This document shows, in pieces, positions 1-9,003 of a stretch of DNA of 64,000 bases (the first letter of the stretch is position 1; each line of letters opens with the position of its first letter). The position numbers were made by a program, and so were the translations under genes. The DNA comes from Streptomyces sp. NBC_01481. GTDB taxonomy: Bacteria > Actinomycetota > Actinomycetes > Streptomycetales > Streptomycetaceae. The notes beneath the pieces are model-generated. The model saw nothing but the letters and a program-made list of their open reading frames with translations. It was not told the DNA's origin and did not search any database. Where the stretch lies: NCBI RefSeq assembly GCF_026339995.1, contig NZ_JAPEPT010000003.1, forward strand, positions 1-64,000. The letters run 5' to 3'.

Positions 1-26
1 GAGGCTCGCCGTCTGAGCAGCGGTAT

Positions 27-57
27 CCCCCCCCCCCGAGAGAGAGAGAGAGGGGGG
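27..57. repeat. Low-complexity C/(GA)n/G tract in leader of cutR
   Basis: Eleven C residues are followed by about seven GA units and then six G residues. The C and G runs can pair into a 6-bp stem with a purine loop, so this may act as a terminator for a gene ending just left of the window. One reading frame has a TGA at 14-16, which fits such a gene end, but nothing more can be said. The rest of 58-250 shows no gene; it should hold the cutR promoter, which I could not pin down. Confidence 0.5.
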
Positions 58-267
58 CGTTAGAGATCGTCCTCCCCCGGCCCTCCCTCAAGGAAACCTC
101 AACTGGCCCGGGAATCCGGTGAATTCCTTTCCGCCCAGGTCGGCCCCGGGCGGCCTGTTCCGCCTTACAGCCGGTTTACGCGCGTAACGGGCAGGATGGA
201 TGCGCACAGCCAGTGCTCACACACCTGCCCCGATCATGGGTGACGGGCCCAGAGGAAGGATCACGAC

Positions 268-921
268 GTGCGCGTACTCGTCGTCGAGGACGAGCAGCTG
301 CTCGCCGATGCGGTGGCCACCGGACTGCGCCGGGAGGCCATGGCCGTCGACGTCGTGTACGACGGCGCCGCGGCGCTGGAGCGCATCGGGGTCAACGACT
401 ACGACGTGGTCGTCCTGGACCGGGACCTCCCGCTGGTCCACGGCGACGACGTATGCCGCAAGATCGTCGAGCTGGGCATGCCGACCCGCGTGCTGATGCT
501 GACCGCGTCCGGCGACGTCAGCGACCGCGTCGAAGGCCTCGAACTGGGCGCGGACGACTATCTCCCCAAGCCCTTCGCCTTCAGCGAGCTCACCGCGCGC
601 GTGCGGGCCCTCGGCCGGCGTACCACCGTGCCGCTGCCGCCCGTCCTGGAGCGCGCCGGGATCAAGCTCGACCCCAACCGCCGCGAGGTCTTCCGCGACG
701 GCAAGGAGATCCAGCTCGCGCCCAAGGAGTTCGCCGTACTGGAGGTCCTGATGCGCAGCGAGGGTGCGGTCGTCTCGGCCGAGCAGCTGCTGGAGAAGGC
801 CTGGGACGAGAACACCGACCCCTTCACCAATGTCGTGCGGGTGACCGTGATGACCCTGCGCCGCAAGCTCGGCGAGCCCCCCGTGATCGTCACCGTGCCC
901 GGTTCCGGCTACCGGATCTGA
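268..921 (+). CDS. cutR: CutR, OmpR-family response regulator
   Basis: This is the cytoplasmic response regulator of the CutRS two-component system. The N-terminal receiver domain carries the acidic pair VEDE (residues 7-10) and the phospho-acceptor Asp51 in VVVLDRDLP. The C-terminal half is an OmpR/PhoB winged helix ending in VPGSGYRI. The 217-residue protein agrees almost exactly with my memory of Streptomyces CutR (SCO5862). The GTG start is supported by an AGAGGAAGGA ribosome site at 251-260. The cutS gene starts 5 bases after the stop, so both are one operon. In Streptomyces, CutRS has been linked to the redox and protein-folding state outside the membrane and to antibiotic control. Confidence 0.95.
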   Translation: MRVLVVEDEQLLADAVATGLRREAMAVDVVYDGAAALERIGVNDYDVVVLDRDLPLVHGDDVCRKIVELGMPTRVLMLTASGDVSDRVEGLELGADDYLPKPFAFSELTARVRALGRRTTVPLPPVLERAGIKLDPNRREVFRDGKEIQLAPKEFAVLEVLMRSEGAVVSAEQLLEKAWDENTDPFTNVVRVTVMTLRRKLGEPPVIVTVPGSGYRI

Positions 922-926
922 TCCCG

Positions 927-2162
927 GTGACCGCGACCCCCGCGCCTCCCGAGGCGCCTCCGAAACCGACCTGGGACCCGCGCGACCCGGTCCGCCCCCT
1001 GCTGCGCCCCACGATCCGGATACGCCTCACCCTGCTGTACGGCGGGATGTTCCTGATCGCGGGGATACTGCTGCTCTCGATCATCTATCTGCTCACCGCC
1101 CAGGCGCTGCAGGTCAGCGTCGGCGACCTGCCGTTCAGGATCGAGACGGGCCGGGTGCAGCCCACCACCTCCTGGTGCCAGCTGCCCGAGACGGGGACCG
1201 GCGAGCAGTTCAACCAGGCCGTCGCCAGCTGCCTCCAGCACCAGCGCGAGATGGCCCTGGACGACCTCCTGCGCCGCTCGCTGTTCGCGCTGCTCGGCCT
1301 GAGTGTCATCGCCTTCGCCTTCGGTTACGCGATGGCGGGCAGGGTCCTCTCGCCGCTCGGCAAGATCACCCGCACCGCACGTCAGGTGGCCGGCTCCGAC
1401 CTCTCGCGGCGGATCGAGCTGGACGGCCCGGACGACGAGCTCAAGGAGCTCGCGGACACCTTCGACGAGATGCTGGACCGCCTGGAGCGCGCCTTCAGCG
1501 CTCAGCAGCGGTTCGTCGCGAACGCCTCGCACGAACTGCGTACCCCTCTCGCGATCAACCGCACGCTGCTGGAGGTCCACCTCTCCGACCCAGGGGTGCC
1601 CGCGGAGCTCCAGCAGCTCGGCAAGACGCTGCTGGCCACCAACGAGCGCAGCGAGCAGCTCGTGGAGGGTCTGCTGCTGCTCGCCCGCAGCGAGAACCAG
1701 ATCGTCGAGCGCAAGCCGGTGGATCTGGCCGAGGTCGCCACGCGCGCGGTGGACCAGGTCCGCGCCGAGGCAGACGCCAAGGACGTCGAGATCCGCGGGG
1801 AGTGCGCGCCCGCCGTCGTCCAGGGCAATGGCGTCCTGCTGGAGCGGATCGCCCTGAACCTCGTGCAGAACGGCGTGCGCTACAACGTCCCGGAAGGGGG
1901 CTGGGTGGAGGTCACGACCGAGATCCAGCACAGCCAGGCGGTCCTGCTGGTCTCGAACACGGGGCCGGTGGTTCCCGCGTACGAGATCGACAACCTCTTC
2001 GAGCCCTTCAGACGGCTGCGTCAGGAGCGCACCGGCAGCGACAAGGGCGTCGGCCTGGGGCTTTCGATCGCCCGGTCGGTCGCCCGGGCTCACGGAGGCC
2101 GTATCATCGCGGAGCCTCGTGAGGGCGGTGGCCTCGTGATGCGAGTCACCTTCCCGGTCTGA
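927..2162 (+). CDS. cutS: CutS, membrane sensor histidine kinase
   Basis: This is the histidine kinase partner of CutR, about 411 residues. After a proline-rich start, a first membrane helix (about residues 36-60) precedes a short extracytoplasmic loop that contains two cysteines (one in SWCQL, one in ASCLQ). A second helix (about 118-142) leads into HAMP. The HisKA box SHELRTPL has His202, followed by an N box (LNLVQNGVRYN) and a G box (GVGLGLSIA). The start is GTG, in frame, 5 bases after cutR. A longer open frame runs back to 213, but that part is only a shadow of cutR. The extracytoplasmic cysteine pair fits a thiol or disulfide sensing role, which is inference. Confidence 0.93.
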   Translation: MTATPAPPEAPPKPTWDPRDPVRPLLRPTIRIRLTLLYGGMFLIAGILLLSIIYLLTAQALQVSVGDLPFRIETGRVQPTTSWCQLPETGTGEQFNQAVASCLQHQREMALDDLLRRSLFALLGLSVIAFAFGYAMAGRVLSPLGKITRTARQVAGSDLSRRIELDGPDDELKELADTFDEMLDRLERAFSAQQRFVANASHELRTPLAINRTLLEVHLSDPGVPAELQQLGKTLLATNERSEQLVEGLLLLARSENQIVERKPVDLAEVATRAVDQVRAEADAKDVEIRGECAPAVVQGNGVLLERIALNLVQNGVRYNVPEGGWVEVTTEIQHSQAVLLVSNTGPVVPAYEIDNLFEPFRRLRQERTGSDKGVGLGLSIARSVARAHGGRIIAEPREGGGLVMRVTFPV

Positions 2163-2556
2163 GATGCTGACCGACGCGAATCGCTTCGTTCGCTTTACGC
2201 GGAATTTTCGGGACCCGTACCCGAGAGGGCCGTGTGGGATCGATCACAAAGGCGAATTTCAGGCCATCTACTCTCAGTGATCAAGACTCTTGCCGGAAAG
2301 CCGGGAAAAGTCCGGGTTTCCGGGGGTCGAGATCACGGGAAGTACACGGGGTGGCGCCCGTGAAGTGCGACATTCGGACCGTGTACGGTCCCGATCGCCA
2401 TCCAGTCCGATCACTCTCGGGGGATCCGGTTGGGTGTCGATTGAGTAACAGACCTTGATGTGAGGCAAAATCTCCGCCTCGGGTCGGGCACAAGTCCGGC
2501 CTCTCACGCGTTACGTGCGCTGGAGACACCGCAGACACCCAGAGGGGGAGAGCGAC
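2163..2556. other. 394-bp intergenic region with several inverted repeats
   Basis: No gene is supported here. The stretch has lower GC than its flanks and three hairpins or palindromes. CCGGAAA at 2293-2299 pairs with TTTCCGG at 2317-2323, with an inner CCGG pair. CACGGG at 2346-2351 pairs with CCCGTG at 2357-2362. GGACCGT at 2376-2382 pairs with ACGGTCC at 2385-2391 across a 2-bp spacer, which is shaped like an operator. The first may terminate cutRS. The others may regulate the DUF4193 gene that follows. Confidence 0.5.
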
Positions 2557-2853
2557 ATGGCAACGGACTACGACACCCCACGCAAGACCGACGACGACGT
2601 CGATTCGGACAGCCTTGAGGAACTGAAGGCCCGTCGGAACGACAAGACGACGTCGTCCGTCGACGTCGACGAATTCGAGCAGGCCGAGGGCCTGGAGCTG
2701 CCCGGAGCGGACCTTTCCAACGAGGAACTGTCCGTTCGCGTGCTGCCCCGGCAGGCGGACGAGTTCACCTGCATGAGCTGCTTCCTGGTGCACCACAGGA
2801 GCCAGCTCGCCCGCGAGAAGAACGGCCAGCCGATCTGCCGCGACTGCGACTGA
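2557..2853 (+). CDS. DUF4193 small zinc-ribbon-like protein
   Basis: This is a 98-residue acidic protein of the actinobacterial DUF4193 family. Two CXXC pairs (Cys72/Cys75 in CMSC and Cys94/Cys97 in CRDC) lie at the C-terminus and probably bind a zinc ion. The first 60 residues are rich in Asp and Glu and look disordered. The start has a strong ribosome site (AGAGGGGGAG at 2541-2550). The family is conserved near dut in Streptomyces. Its role is unknown; an RNA-polymerase-associated or regulatory function would be a guess. Confidence 0.9.
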   Translation: MATDYDTPRKTDDDVDSDSLEELKARRNDKTTSSVDVDEFEQAEGLELPGADLSNEELSVRVLPRQADEFTCMSCFLVHHRSQLAREKNGQPICRDCD

Positions 2854-2866
2854 GGTCCGGTCGGCC

Positions 2867-3784
2867 GTGGCAGGCGAGACACCGTCCGGGAAGCGGCGTT
2901 TCCGGCGTCAGAAACCGCCGGAGACGCACCGGGGCGGTACGGGCCCGGCGCAGGACGCGAAGGCGTCTGCCGAGCACTCGGCCGCCCTGCTGCCCCACGG
3001 CGCAGCAGACGAGGACGAGCGGGGCCGTGGGGCCTCGCTCGAAGCAGCCGGTCAGGCGGTGCCCACGACAAGGGCATCACGCCTGACCGCCGTGCGGCAG
3101 GGGGTCCACAAGGGCCGCGTGGGCGTCAGAGTGGCGCTCGCGTTCATGGCCGACCGGATCATTGAGAACGCACCACGCGTGCCGGTGCGTGATCTGGCGA
3201 CCCTGCGCAAACAGTTCCCCGGACTCGGTCCGGAACAGCTCGCGGACAAGCTGGTCGCGGGCGCGGCGAACGGCACCTCAACCGTGGGTGCGGGTATCGG
3301 CGCGGCCGCGATGCTGCCCGTCCCCCCGGCGATGCCGGCCGAACTGGCCACGGAGATCATCAGCGTCGCCGCCATCGAGCTGAAGCTCATCGCCGAGCTC
3401 CACGAGGTCTACGGCATGCGGCCGCAGGGCACCCTCAGGGAGCGCAGCATCGCGTATCTGACCTCCTGGACGGAGGAGCGCGGGATCGACGTCAGGAAAC
3501 CGGCGACGATCGATGTCGCGCTGGGCGGCCGGTTCAAGCGCGAGCTGCGGCAGCAGATCATGAAGCGCATGATCCGCAATCTGCCGAACCTGATTCCGTT
3601 CATGGTCGGCGCGGCCGTCGGCGCGGTGATGAACCGCCGTGACACCAAGAAGGTCGCGGACCGCATCCGCAAGGACCTGCGCAGCAGACAGATCCCCTGG
3701 GACGCGCTGCCCGCGCTCCCGCCGCTGGAACAGCCCGAGGACCCGCTGGAGGCGCTCCGGGCACCGCGCGAACTGGGCCCCTGA
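2867..3784 (+). CDS. Conserved actinobacterial hypothetical protein (EcsC-like?)
   Basis: This is a 305-residue protein with a GTG start 13 bases after the DUF4193 gene, so probably in the same operon. The first 85 residues are basic and low in complexity. The rest is helical, with two hydrophobic glycine/alanine-rich stretches (about residues 143-165 and 243-258), reminiscent of EcsC-type proteins. I do not recognise a catalytic motif. A conserved homologue sits at the same position in other Streptomyces genomes, as far as I recall. It converges with the DUF3093 gene 13 bases downstream. Confidence 0.75.
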   Translation: MAGETPSGKRRFRRQKPPETHRGGTGPAQDAKASAEHSAALLPHGAADEDERGRGASLEAAGQAVPTTRASRLTAVRQGVHKGRVGVRVALAFMADRIIENAPRVPVRDLATLRKQFPGLGPEQLADKLVAGAANGTSTVGAGIGAAAMLPVPPAMPAELATEIISVAAIELKLIAELHEVYGMRPQGTLRERSIAYLTSWTEERGIDVRKPATIDVALGGRFKRELRQQIMKRMIRNLPNLIPFMVGAAVGAVMNRRDTKKVADRIRKDLRSRQIPWDALPALPPLEQPEDPLEALRAPRELGP

Positions 3785-3797
3785 CCCGGGTGGCCTC

Positions 3798-4256
3798 TCA
3801 GGCCGCGCGCACAGCCGTCAGCGCTGCAGCCAGCGCCTTCGGATTCCGGGTCGACAGATAGACGTACGGCGTCGGGTCGGCCGGGTCCGTGACCTCGATC
3901 CGCAGTGCCGTCGGCACATAGCTGCGCAGCAGCATGAAGGCCCGCGGGTCGGCCTTGTAGGAGCGCCAGGCGCGCGCTTCCTCCGCATCCAGCACCTCGG
4001 CCTCACCGAGCGCCGTGAGCGGGATCCGGGCCTCACCCGCGACCAGCGAGCCGGCCACCACCCGGATACGGACCGAGCCGTACGAACTCACCACGACGGC
4101 GGCCACCGCGGCGGCGCCGATCAGCCCGCCGAGCATCGGCAGGGGACCGAGCGGCAGCACGACGAGGCCGCCCGCGATTCCCACCAGGGCGGTGATGACC
4201 CACCACGAACGGGGCGCGGTCAGACGTTCTTCGTAGTGCGGGGCGGAAGGCTGCAT
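3798..4256 (-). CDS. DUF3093 membrane protein
   Basis: This is a 152-residue protein with two closely spaced membrane helices near the N-terminus (about residues 18-38 and 41-58), followed by a cytoplasmic domain. ARIPL, RAWRSYKADPRAFM and YVYLSTRNP are typical of the DUF3093 family. The function is unknown. It is transcribed divergently from the thioesterase gene with only 58 bases between the two starts, so the promoters face each other. Confidence 0.88.
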   Translation of the reverse strand: MQPSAPHYEERLTAPRSWWVITALVGIAGGLVVLPLGPLPMLGGLIGAAAVAAVVVSSYGSVRIRVVAGSLVAGEARIPLTALGEAEVLDAEEARAWRSYKADPRAFMLLRSYVPTALRIEVTDPADPTPYVYLSTRNPKALAAALTAVRAA

Positions 4257-4300
4257 GAATCCAAGCTTGGCACGGTGCGACCGGCGGGTAGCCGCGCGGG

Positions 4301-4317
4301 TAAGGTCTGGGCCTGTG
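4301..4317 (+). promoter_or_regulatory. -10 box for a leaderless thioesterase transcript
   Basis: TAAGGT at 4301-4306 matches the TANNNT -10 consensus and ends 8 bases before the GTG at 4315. No ribosome site precedes the GTG, so the mRNA probably starts at the start codon. Confidence 0.5.
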
Positions 4318-4935
4318 AGTACTGCGAAATCCCGGGGGGCGGCCCCCGGTCCCTCGGCCCGGGCATCGGCTCTGACCCCTCCGGCCGATGCCGCACCGCC
4401 GGTACGGCATCCCGACGCCCCGGCCCCCGGTGAGCTCCTCGGCGCGCACTACGAACACTGCTTCGGCTGCGGCGATGGACAGCCCCACGGACTGCACCTG
4501 CAGGCGCGGGCCGGTGAAGGCGTGAGCATCACGGCCGAGTTCACCGTCAAGCCCGCCCACCAGGGCGCACCCGGCCTCGCGCACGGCGGCGTGCTGGCCA
4601 CGGCGCTGGACGAGACGCTCGGCTCACTCAACTGGCTGCTGCGGACGATCGCTGTCACCGGCCGGCTCGAGACCGACTTCGTACGCCCCGTGCCCGTGGA
4701 CACCGTGCTGCATCTGCAGGCCGAGGTCACCGCTGTCGCCAGGCGCAAGATCTACTCCAGTGCTGTGGGCCGGATCGGCGGCCCCGAAGGGCCCGTCGCC
4801 GTGCGCGCCAACGCCCTCTTCATCGAGGTCAAGGTCGACCACTTCATCGACAACGGCCGTCCGGAGGAGATCCAGGCAGCCATGTCCGACCCCGACCAGA
4901 TCAGGCGCGCCCGCGCCTTCGAGGTGAACCCCTGA
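4315..4935 (+). CDS. PaaI-type hotdog thioesterase
   Basis: This is a 206-residue single-domain hotdog-fold protein of the PaaI/YbgC group. It probably hydrolyses acyl-CoA thioesters in the cytosol. The motif HCFGCG (about residues 46-51) and the helix LAHGGVLATALDETLG (about 89-104), with its catalytic-type HGG and Asp, are characteristic. The first 40 residues are a proline/alanine-rich extension. The frame stays open upstream to 4255, but the DUF3093 start and a -10 box lie there, so GTG 4315 is chosen. The stop overlaps the dut start (TGATG), which indicates translational coupling. Confidence 0.88.
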   Translation: MSTAKSRGAAPGPSARASALTPPADAAPPVRHPDAPAPGELLGAHYEHCFGCGDGQPHGLHLQARAGEGVSITAEFTVKPAHQGAPGLAHGGVLATALDETLGSLNWLLRTIAVTGRLETDFVRPVPVDTVLHLQAEVTAVARRKIYSSAVGRIGGPEGPVAVRANALFIEVKVDHFIDNGRPEEIQAAMSDPDQIRRARAFEVNP

Positions 4936-5447
4936 TGCGCAACCCTGTCGATGTGCTGATCCGCCGTGTGGATCCCGAGGTGCCGCTGCCGTCCTACGCG
5001 CACCCGGGCGACGCCGGCGCCGATCTGGTGACCTGTGAGGCCGTCGAGATCGCCCCCGGCGAGCGGGTCGTTCTGCCGACCGGAGTGTCCATCGCGCTGC
5101 CCGACGGATACGCCGCCTTCGTGCACCCTCGTTCCGGCCTTGCCGCCCGCTGCGGAGTGGCCCTCGTGAATGCCCCGGGGACGGTGGATGCCGGGTACCG
5201 TGGGGAGATCAAGGTAATCGTGGTCAATCTCGACCCGCGCGAGAGTGTGCGGTTCGAACGGTTCGACCGGATTGCCCAATTGGTTGTCCAGCAGGTCGAG
5301 AAGGTGCGCTTCCACGAGGTGGCGGAGCTTCCCGGCTCGGCGCGGGCCGAGGGGGGCTTCGGGTCCACCGGCGGTCACGCCGTCGTGGACGGCTCAACGG
5401 GTGGGAATCGATACGCTTCGGTCGTATCCGACCGGGAAGGACAGTGA
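4935..5447 (+). CDS. dut: dUTP diphosphatase
   Basis: Trimeric dUTPase converts dUTP to dUMP and pyrophosphate, keeping uracil out of DNA and supplying dTMP synthesis. All five motifs are visible: AGADL (about residue 28), the catalytic region HPRSGLAAR (about 64-72), NAPGTVDAGYRGEI (about 79-92), RIAQLVVQ (about 111-118) and the C-terminal GFGSTGGH. The 170-residue length is normal. It overlaps the thioesterase stop, and the DUF3710 gene starts just behind it. Confidence 0.96.
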   Translation: MRNPVDVLIRRVDPEVPLPSYAHPGDAGADLVTCEAVEIAPGERVVLPTGVSIALPDGYAAFVHPRSGLAARCGVALVNAPGTVDAGYRGEIKVIVVNLDPRESVRFERFDRIAQLVVQQVEKVRFHEVAELPGSARAEGGFGSTGGHAVVDGSTGGNRYASVVSDREGQ

Positions 5448-5448
5448 C

Positions 5449-6225
5449 GTGTTCGGACGTCGCAAGAAGAGTGGTTCCGCCGGGGACGCGGCGGACGCAG
5501 CGGGCGAGGCCGAGCAGGTCGTCGACGAGCGCGACACGGAGTACTCCGACGAGGAAGGCAAGCCCCGCCGGGTGAACCTTCCGCCGGCGCCCCGGCCCGA
5601 CGGCCCCTGGGACGTGTCCGAGGTGTCCAAGCCCGGCGAGGGCCGGGTCGATCTGGGCGGTCTTTTCGTGCCCGGAGTCGAGGGAATGGAGCTGCGCGTC
5701 GAGGTCGCGGGTGACGCGATCGTCGCCGCCACCGTCGTACTGCGCGACAGCGCCGTACAGCTGCAGGCCTTCGCGGCGCCCAAGAAGGAAGGCATCTGGG
5801 GCGAGGTCCGCGAGGAGATCGCCTCCGGCATCACGCAGCAGGGCGGCATCATCGACGAGGTCGAGGGCCCGCTCGGCTGGGAGCTGCGGGCGCAGGTGCC
5901 CGTACAGCTGCCGGACGGCACCGGCGGTGTGCAGCTGGTGCGCTTCGTCGGCGTCGACGGGCCCCGCTGGTTCCTGCGCGGAGTGATCTCCGGGCAGGGC
6001 GCGGTGCAGCCCCAGGCCGCCGGTCTGCTGGAGCAGATCTTCCGGGACACCGTGGTCGTACGGGGCGAGGGCCCGATGGCGCCGCGCGACCCGATCGTCC
6101 TCAAGCTGCCGGACGATGCCCAGATGGTGCCCGAGGGCGTCCAGCAGGAGGACCAGGAGAGCTCCCGCTTCTCCGGTGGCATGGGGCAGCTGCAGCGCGG
6201 CCCCGAGATCACCGAGGTGCGCTGA
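5449..6225 (+). CDS. DUF3710 protein
   Basis: This is a 258-residue protein of the actinobacterial DUF3710 family, usually found next to dut. It begins with a basic segment (FGRRKKSG), followed by an acidic linker. The conserved core follows (GPWDVSEV, DLGGLFVPG, GPRWFLRGVISG). The start is GTG 5449, one base after the dut stop, with a GGAAGG ribosome site inside the end of dut. The frame runs further upstream but only across dut. The biochemical function is unknown. Confidence 0.9.
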   Translation: MFGRRKKSGSAGDAADAAGEAEQVVDERDTEYSDEEGKPRRVNLPPAPRPDGPWDVSEVSKPGEGRVDLGGLFVPGVEGMELRVEVAGDAIVAATVVLRDSAVQLQAFAAPKKEGIWGEVREEIASGITQQGGIIDEVEGPLGWELRAQVPVQLPDGTGGVQLVRFVGVDGPRWFLRGVISGQGAVQPQAAGLLEQIFRDTVVVRGEGPMAPRDPIVLKLPDDAQMVPEGVQQEDQESSRFSGGMGQLQRGPEITEVR

Positions 6226-6259
6226 CCCTTTACCGGGGACGCGCCGGCATTCAGCCTGC

Positions 6260-6297
6260 GGCCCGCGGTGGTTCCGGCTTCCGGACCGCCGCGGGCC
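6260..6297 (+). terminator. Hairpin terminator after DUF3710
   Basis: GGCCCGCGG at 6260-6268 pairs with CCGCGGGCC at 6289-6297. The stem continues inward to about 15 bp with two wobble pairs. It closes the dut operon. Confidence 0.65.
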
Positions 6298-6425
6298 GTT
6301 GTGCTGCCTGGGCGTCAGAATCGCGTCAATACGTACCTGAGGGGCGCCCCATGCCCTGAATGTCTGGATCTCTGGCCTTAGGGTCGACGCAGCGTACGCA
6401 GCTGAAACTGAAAGACAATGGGGCC

Positions 6426-8966
6426 ATGGGACGCGGCAAGCTACGGATCTACCTCGGCGCGGCGCCGGGCGTCGGCAAGACGTACGCGATGCTGTCCGAG
6501 GCGCACCGGCGCGTGGAGCGTGGCACCGACTGCGTCGTGGGCTTCGTCGAGCACCACGGACGCGCCCGCACCGAAGTGATGCTGCACGGCCTCGAGCAGA
6601 TTCAGCGCCGCGAGATCGAGTACCGCGGCACGGTCTTTACCGAGATGGACGTCGACGCGGTGCTGGAGCGCCGCCCGGCCGTCGCCCTGGTGGACGAACT
6701 GGCGCACACCAATGTGCCGGGCTCACGCAACGCCAAGCGCTGGCAGGACGTCGAGGAGCTGCTCGCGGCCGGTATCGACGTCATATCGACCGTCAACATC
6801 CAGCACTTCGAGTCGCTGGGCGACGTGGTGGAGTCGATAACCGGCGTACGGCAGCGGGAGACCGTCCCCGACGAGGTCGTCCGCCGTGCCGACCAGCTCG
6901 AACTCGTCGACATGTCGCCCCAGGCGCTGCGCCGTCGGATGGCCCACGGCAACATCTACACGTCGGACAAGGTCGATGCGGCCCTGTCGAACTACTTCCG
7001 CCCCGGCAACCTCACCGCGCTGCGCGAGCTGGCCCTGCTCTGGGTCGCCGACCGCGTCGACGAATACCTCCAGCAGTACCGCGGCGAGCACAACATCCGC
7101 ACGACATGGCAGGCCCGCGAGCGCATCGCCGTCGGCCTCACCGGCGGACCCGAGGGCCGCACACTGATCCGCCGCGCCGCCCGCCTCGCCGAGAAGGGCG
7201 CCGGAGGCGAGGTGCTGGCGGTCTACATCGCCCGCAGCGACGGACTGACCTCCGCATCGCCCAAGGAACTCGCCGTCCAGCGCACCCTCGTCGAAGACCT
7301 CGGCGGCACCTTCCACCATGTCATCGGCGACGATGTCCCCTCCGCCCTGCTGGAGTTCGCGCGCGGAGTGAACGCCACCCAGATCGTGCTCGGCGCGAGC
7401 CGCCGCCCGGTGTGGCAGTACGCCTTCGGCCCCGGCGTCAGCGCCACCGTCGCCCGCGACTCCGGTCCCGACCTCGACGTACACATCGTCACGCACGACG
7501 CGGCGGGCAAGGGCCGCGGGCTGCCGGTGGCCCGCGGCGCCCGCCTGGGCCGCTCCCGGATCATCGCCGGCTGGATCACCGGCGTCGCCGGTCCCGTACT
7601 GCTGTCACTGCTGCTCACCAGCCTCGACGACGTCGGGCTCGCCAACGACGTCCTGCTCTTCCTCTTCCTGACCGTCGTGTCCGCGCTGCTCGGCGGGCTG
7701 CTGCCGGCGCTCGCCTCGGCCGCCGTGGGCTCGCTGCTGCTGAACTACTACTTCACCCCGCCCACCCACACCCTGACGATCAGCGACCCGAAGAACATCG
7801 TTGCCATCGTGATCTTCTTCGCCGTGGCCGTCGCGGTGGCCTCCGTGGTGGATCTGGCCGCCCGCCGCACCCATCAGGCCGCCCGGCTGCGCGCCGAGTC
7901 CGAGATCCTCTCCTTCCTCGCCGGGAGTGTGCTGCGGGGCGAGACCACGCTCGACGCCCTGCTCGAACGGGTCCGCGAGACCTTCTCCATGGAGTCCGTG
8001 GCGCTGCTGGAACGGCAGAGCGACGTCGACCCGTGGACCTGCGCGGGCAGCGCCGGCAAGAGCTCCGTCGTACGCCCCGAGGACGCGGAGGTGGACATGC
8101 CGGTCGGCGACCATATGGCGCTCGCGCTCTCGGGCCGGGTGCTGCCCGCCGAGGACCGCAGGGTGCTTGCCGCGTTCGCCGCCCAGGCCGCCGTCGTACT
8201 GGAGCGCCAGCGCCTGGTCGGACAGGCGGAGGAGGCCCGCAGGCTGGCCGAGGGCAACCGCATTCGCACCGCCCTGCTCGCCGCCGTCAGCCACGATCTG
8301 CGCACACCGCTCGCCGCGATCAAGGCCGCCGTCTCCTCGCTCAGGTCCGACGACGTGGCTTGGTCGGAGGAGGACGAGGCGGCACTGCTCGAAAGCATCG
8401 AGGACGGCGCCGACCGGCTCGACCATCTCGTCGGCAATCTCCTCGACATGTCCCGCCTCAGGACCGGCACCGTCACCCCGCTGATCCGGGTGACCGATCT
8501 CGACGAGGTCGTCCCGATGGCGCTCGTCGGGGTGCCGGTTCAGAGCGTGGAGCTGGACATACCCGAGACGCTGCCGATGGTGGCCGTCGACCGCGGACTG
8601 CTGGAGCGCGCCGTCGCCAACATCGTCGAGAACGCCGTCAAGTACAGCCCCGACGCCATGCCCGTCACGGTGGCGGCGAGCGCCCTCGGCGACCGGGTCG
8701 AGGTGCGCGTCGCCGACCGCGGCCCCGGCGTCCCCGATGACGCGAAGGAGCGGATATTCGAGCCGTTCCAGCGTTACGGTGACGCGCCGCGCGGAGCCGG
8801 AGTGGGCCTCGGTCTCGCGGTCGCCCGGGGCTTCGTCGAGTCCATGGGCGGCACCCTCACCGCCGAGGACACACCCGGCGGCGGGATGACGATGGTCCTC
8901 ACCATCCGGGCAGCGCCGGGATTCGCGCCGGTCGGCCCCGATCTTCCCGCCCGGCTCATCTCATGA
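6426..8966 (+). CDS. kdpD: KdpD, potassium/turgor sensor histidine kinase
   Basis: This is an 846-residue membrane kinase with the full KdpD architecture. The N-terminal KdpD domain has Walker A GAAPGVGKT (residues 11-19) and VALVDELAHTN. A USP-like domain follows (about 225-350). Four closely spaced membrane helices (about 385-480) lead to a GAF-like region, then a HisKA box SHDLRTPLAAI with His623 and an HATPase (ENAVKYSP; GVGLGLAVA). It senses potassium or ionic strength and phosphorylates KdpE. ATG 6426 is preferred because the family begins about five residues before KLRIYLGAAPGVGKT. An in-frame ATG at 6360 would add 22 residues. No kdpFABC pump genes lie in the window. Confidence 0.94.
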   Translation: MGRGKLRIYLGAAPGVGKTYAMLSEAHRRVERGTDCVVGFVEHHGRARTEVMLHGLEQIQRREIEYRGTVFTEMDVDAVLERRPAVALVDELAHTNVPGSRNAKRWQDVEELLAAGIDVISTVNIQHFESLGDVVESITGVRQRETVPDEVVRRADQLELVDMSPQALRRRMAHGNIYTSDKVDAALSNYFRPGNLTALRELALLWVADRVDEYLQQYRGEHNIRTTWQARERIAVGLTGGPEGRTLIRRAARLAEKGAGGEVLAVYIARSDGLTSASPKELAVQRTLVEDLGGTFHHVIGDDVPSALLEFARGVNATQIVLGASRRPVWQYAFGPGVSATVARDSGPDLDVHIVTHDAAGKGRGLPVARGARLGRSRIIAGWITGVAGPVLLSLLLTSLDDVGLANDVLLFLFLTVVSALLGGLLPALASAAVGSLLLNYYFTPPTHTLTISDPKNIVAIVIFFAVAVAVASVVDLAARRTHQAARLRAESEILSFLAGSVLRGETTLDALLERVRETFSMESVALLERQSDVDPWTCAGSAGKSSVVRPEDAEVDMPVGDHMALALSGRVLPAEDRRVLAAFAAQAAVVLERQRLVGQAEEARRLAEGNRIRTALLAAVSHDLRTPLAAIKAAVSSLRSDDVAWSEEDEAALLESIEDGADRLDHLVGNLLDMSRLRTGTVTPLIRVTDLDEVVPMALVGVPVQSVELDIPETLPMVAVDRGLLERAVANIVENAVKYSPDAMPVTVAASALGDRVEVRVADRGPGVPDDAKERIFEPFQRYGDAPRGAGVGLGLAVARGFVESMGGTLTAEDTPGGGMTMVLTIRAAPGFAPVGPDLPARLIS

Positions 8967-9003
8967 CCGGGACGGCAGTGACAGTGTGGAAAGGCAGGCC
9001 CGC

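Noticed and set aside
213..926. Upstream extension of the cutS frame to 213
   Set aside because: It crosses the whole of cutR out of frame; the true start is GTG 927.
2163..2556. Possible riboswitch (for example ydaO/c-di-AMP type) in the low-GC leader
   Set aside because: The hairpins do not match the conserved cores I know, and the downstream gene is not a usual target.
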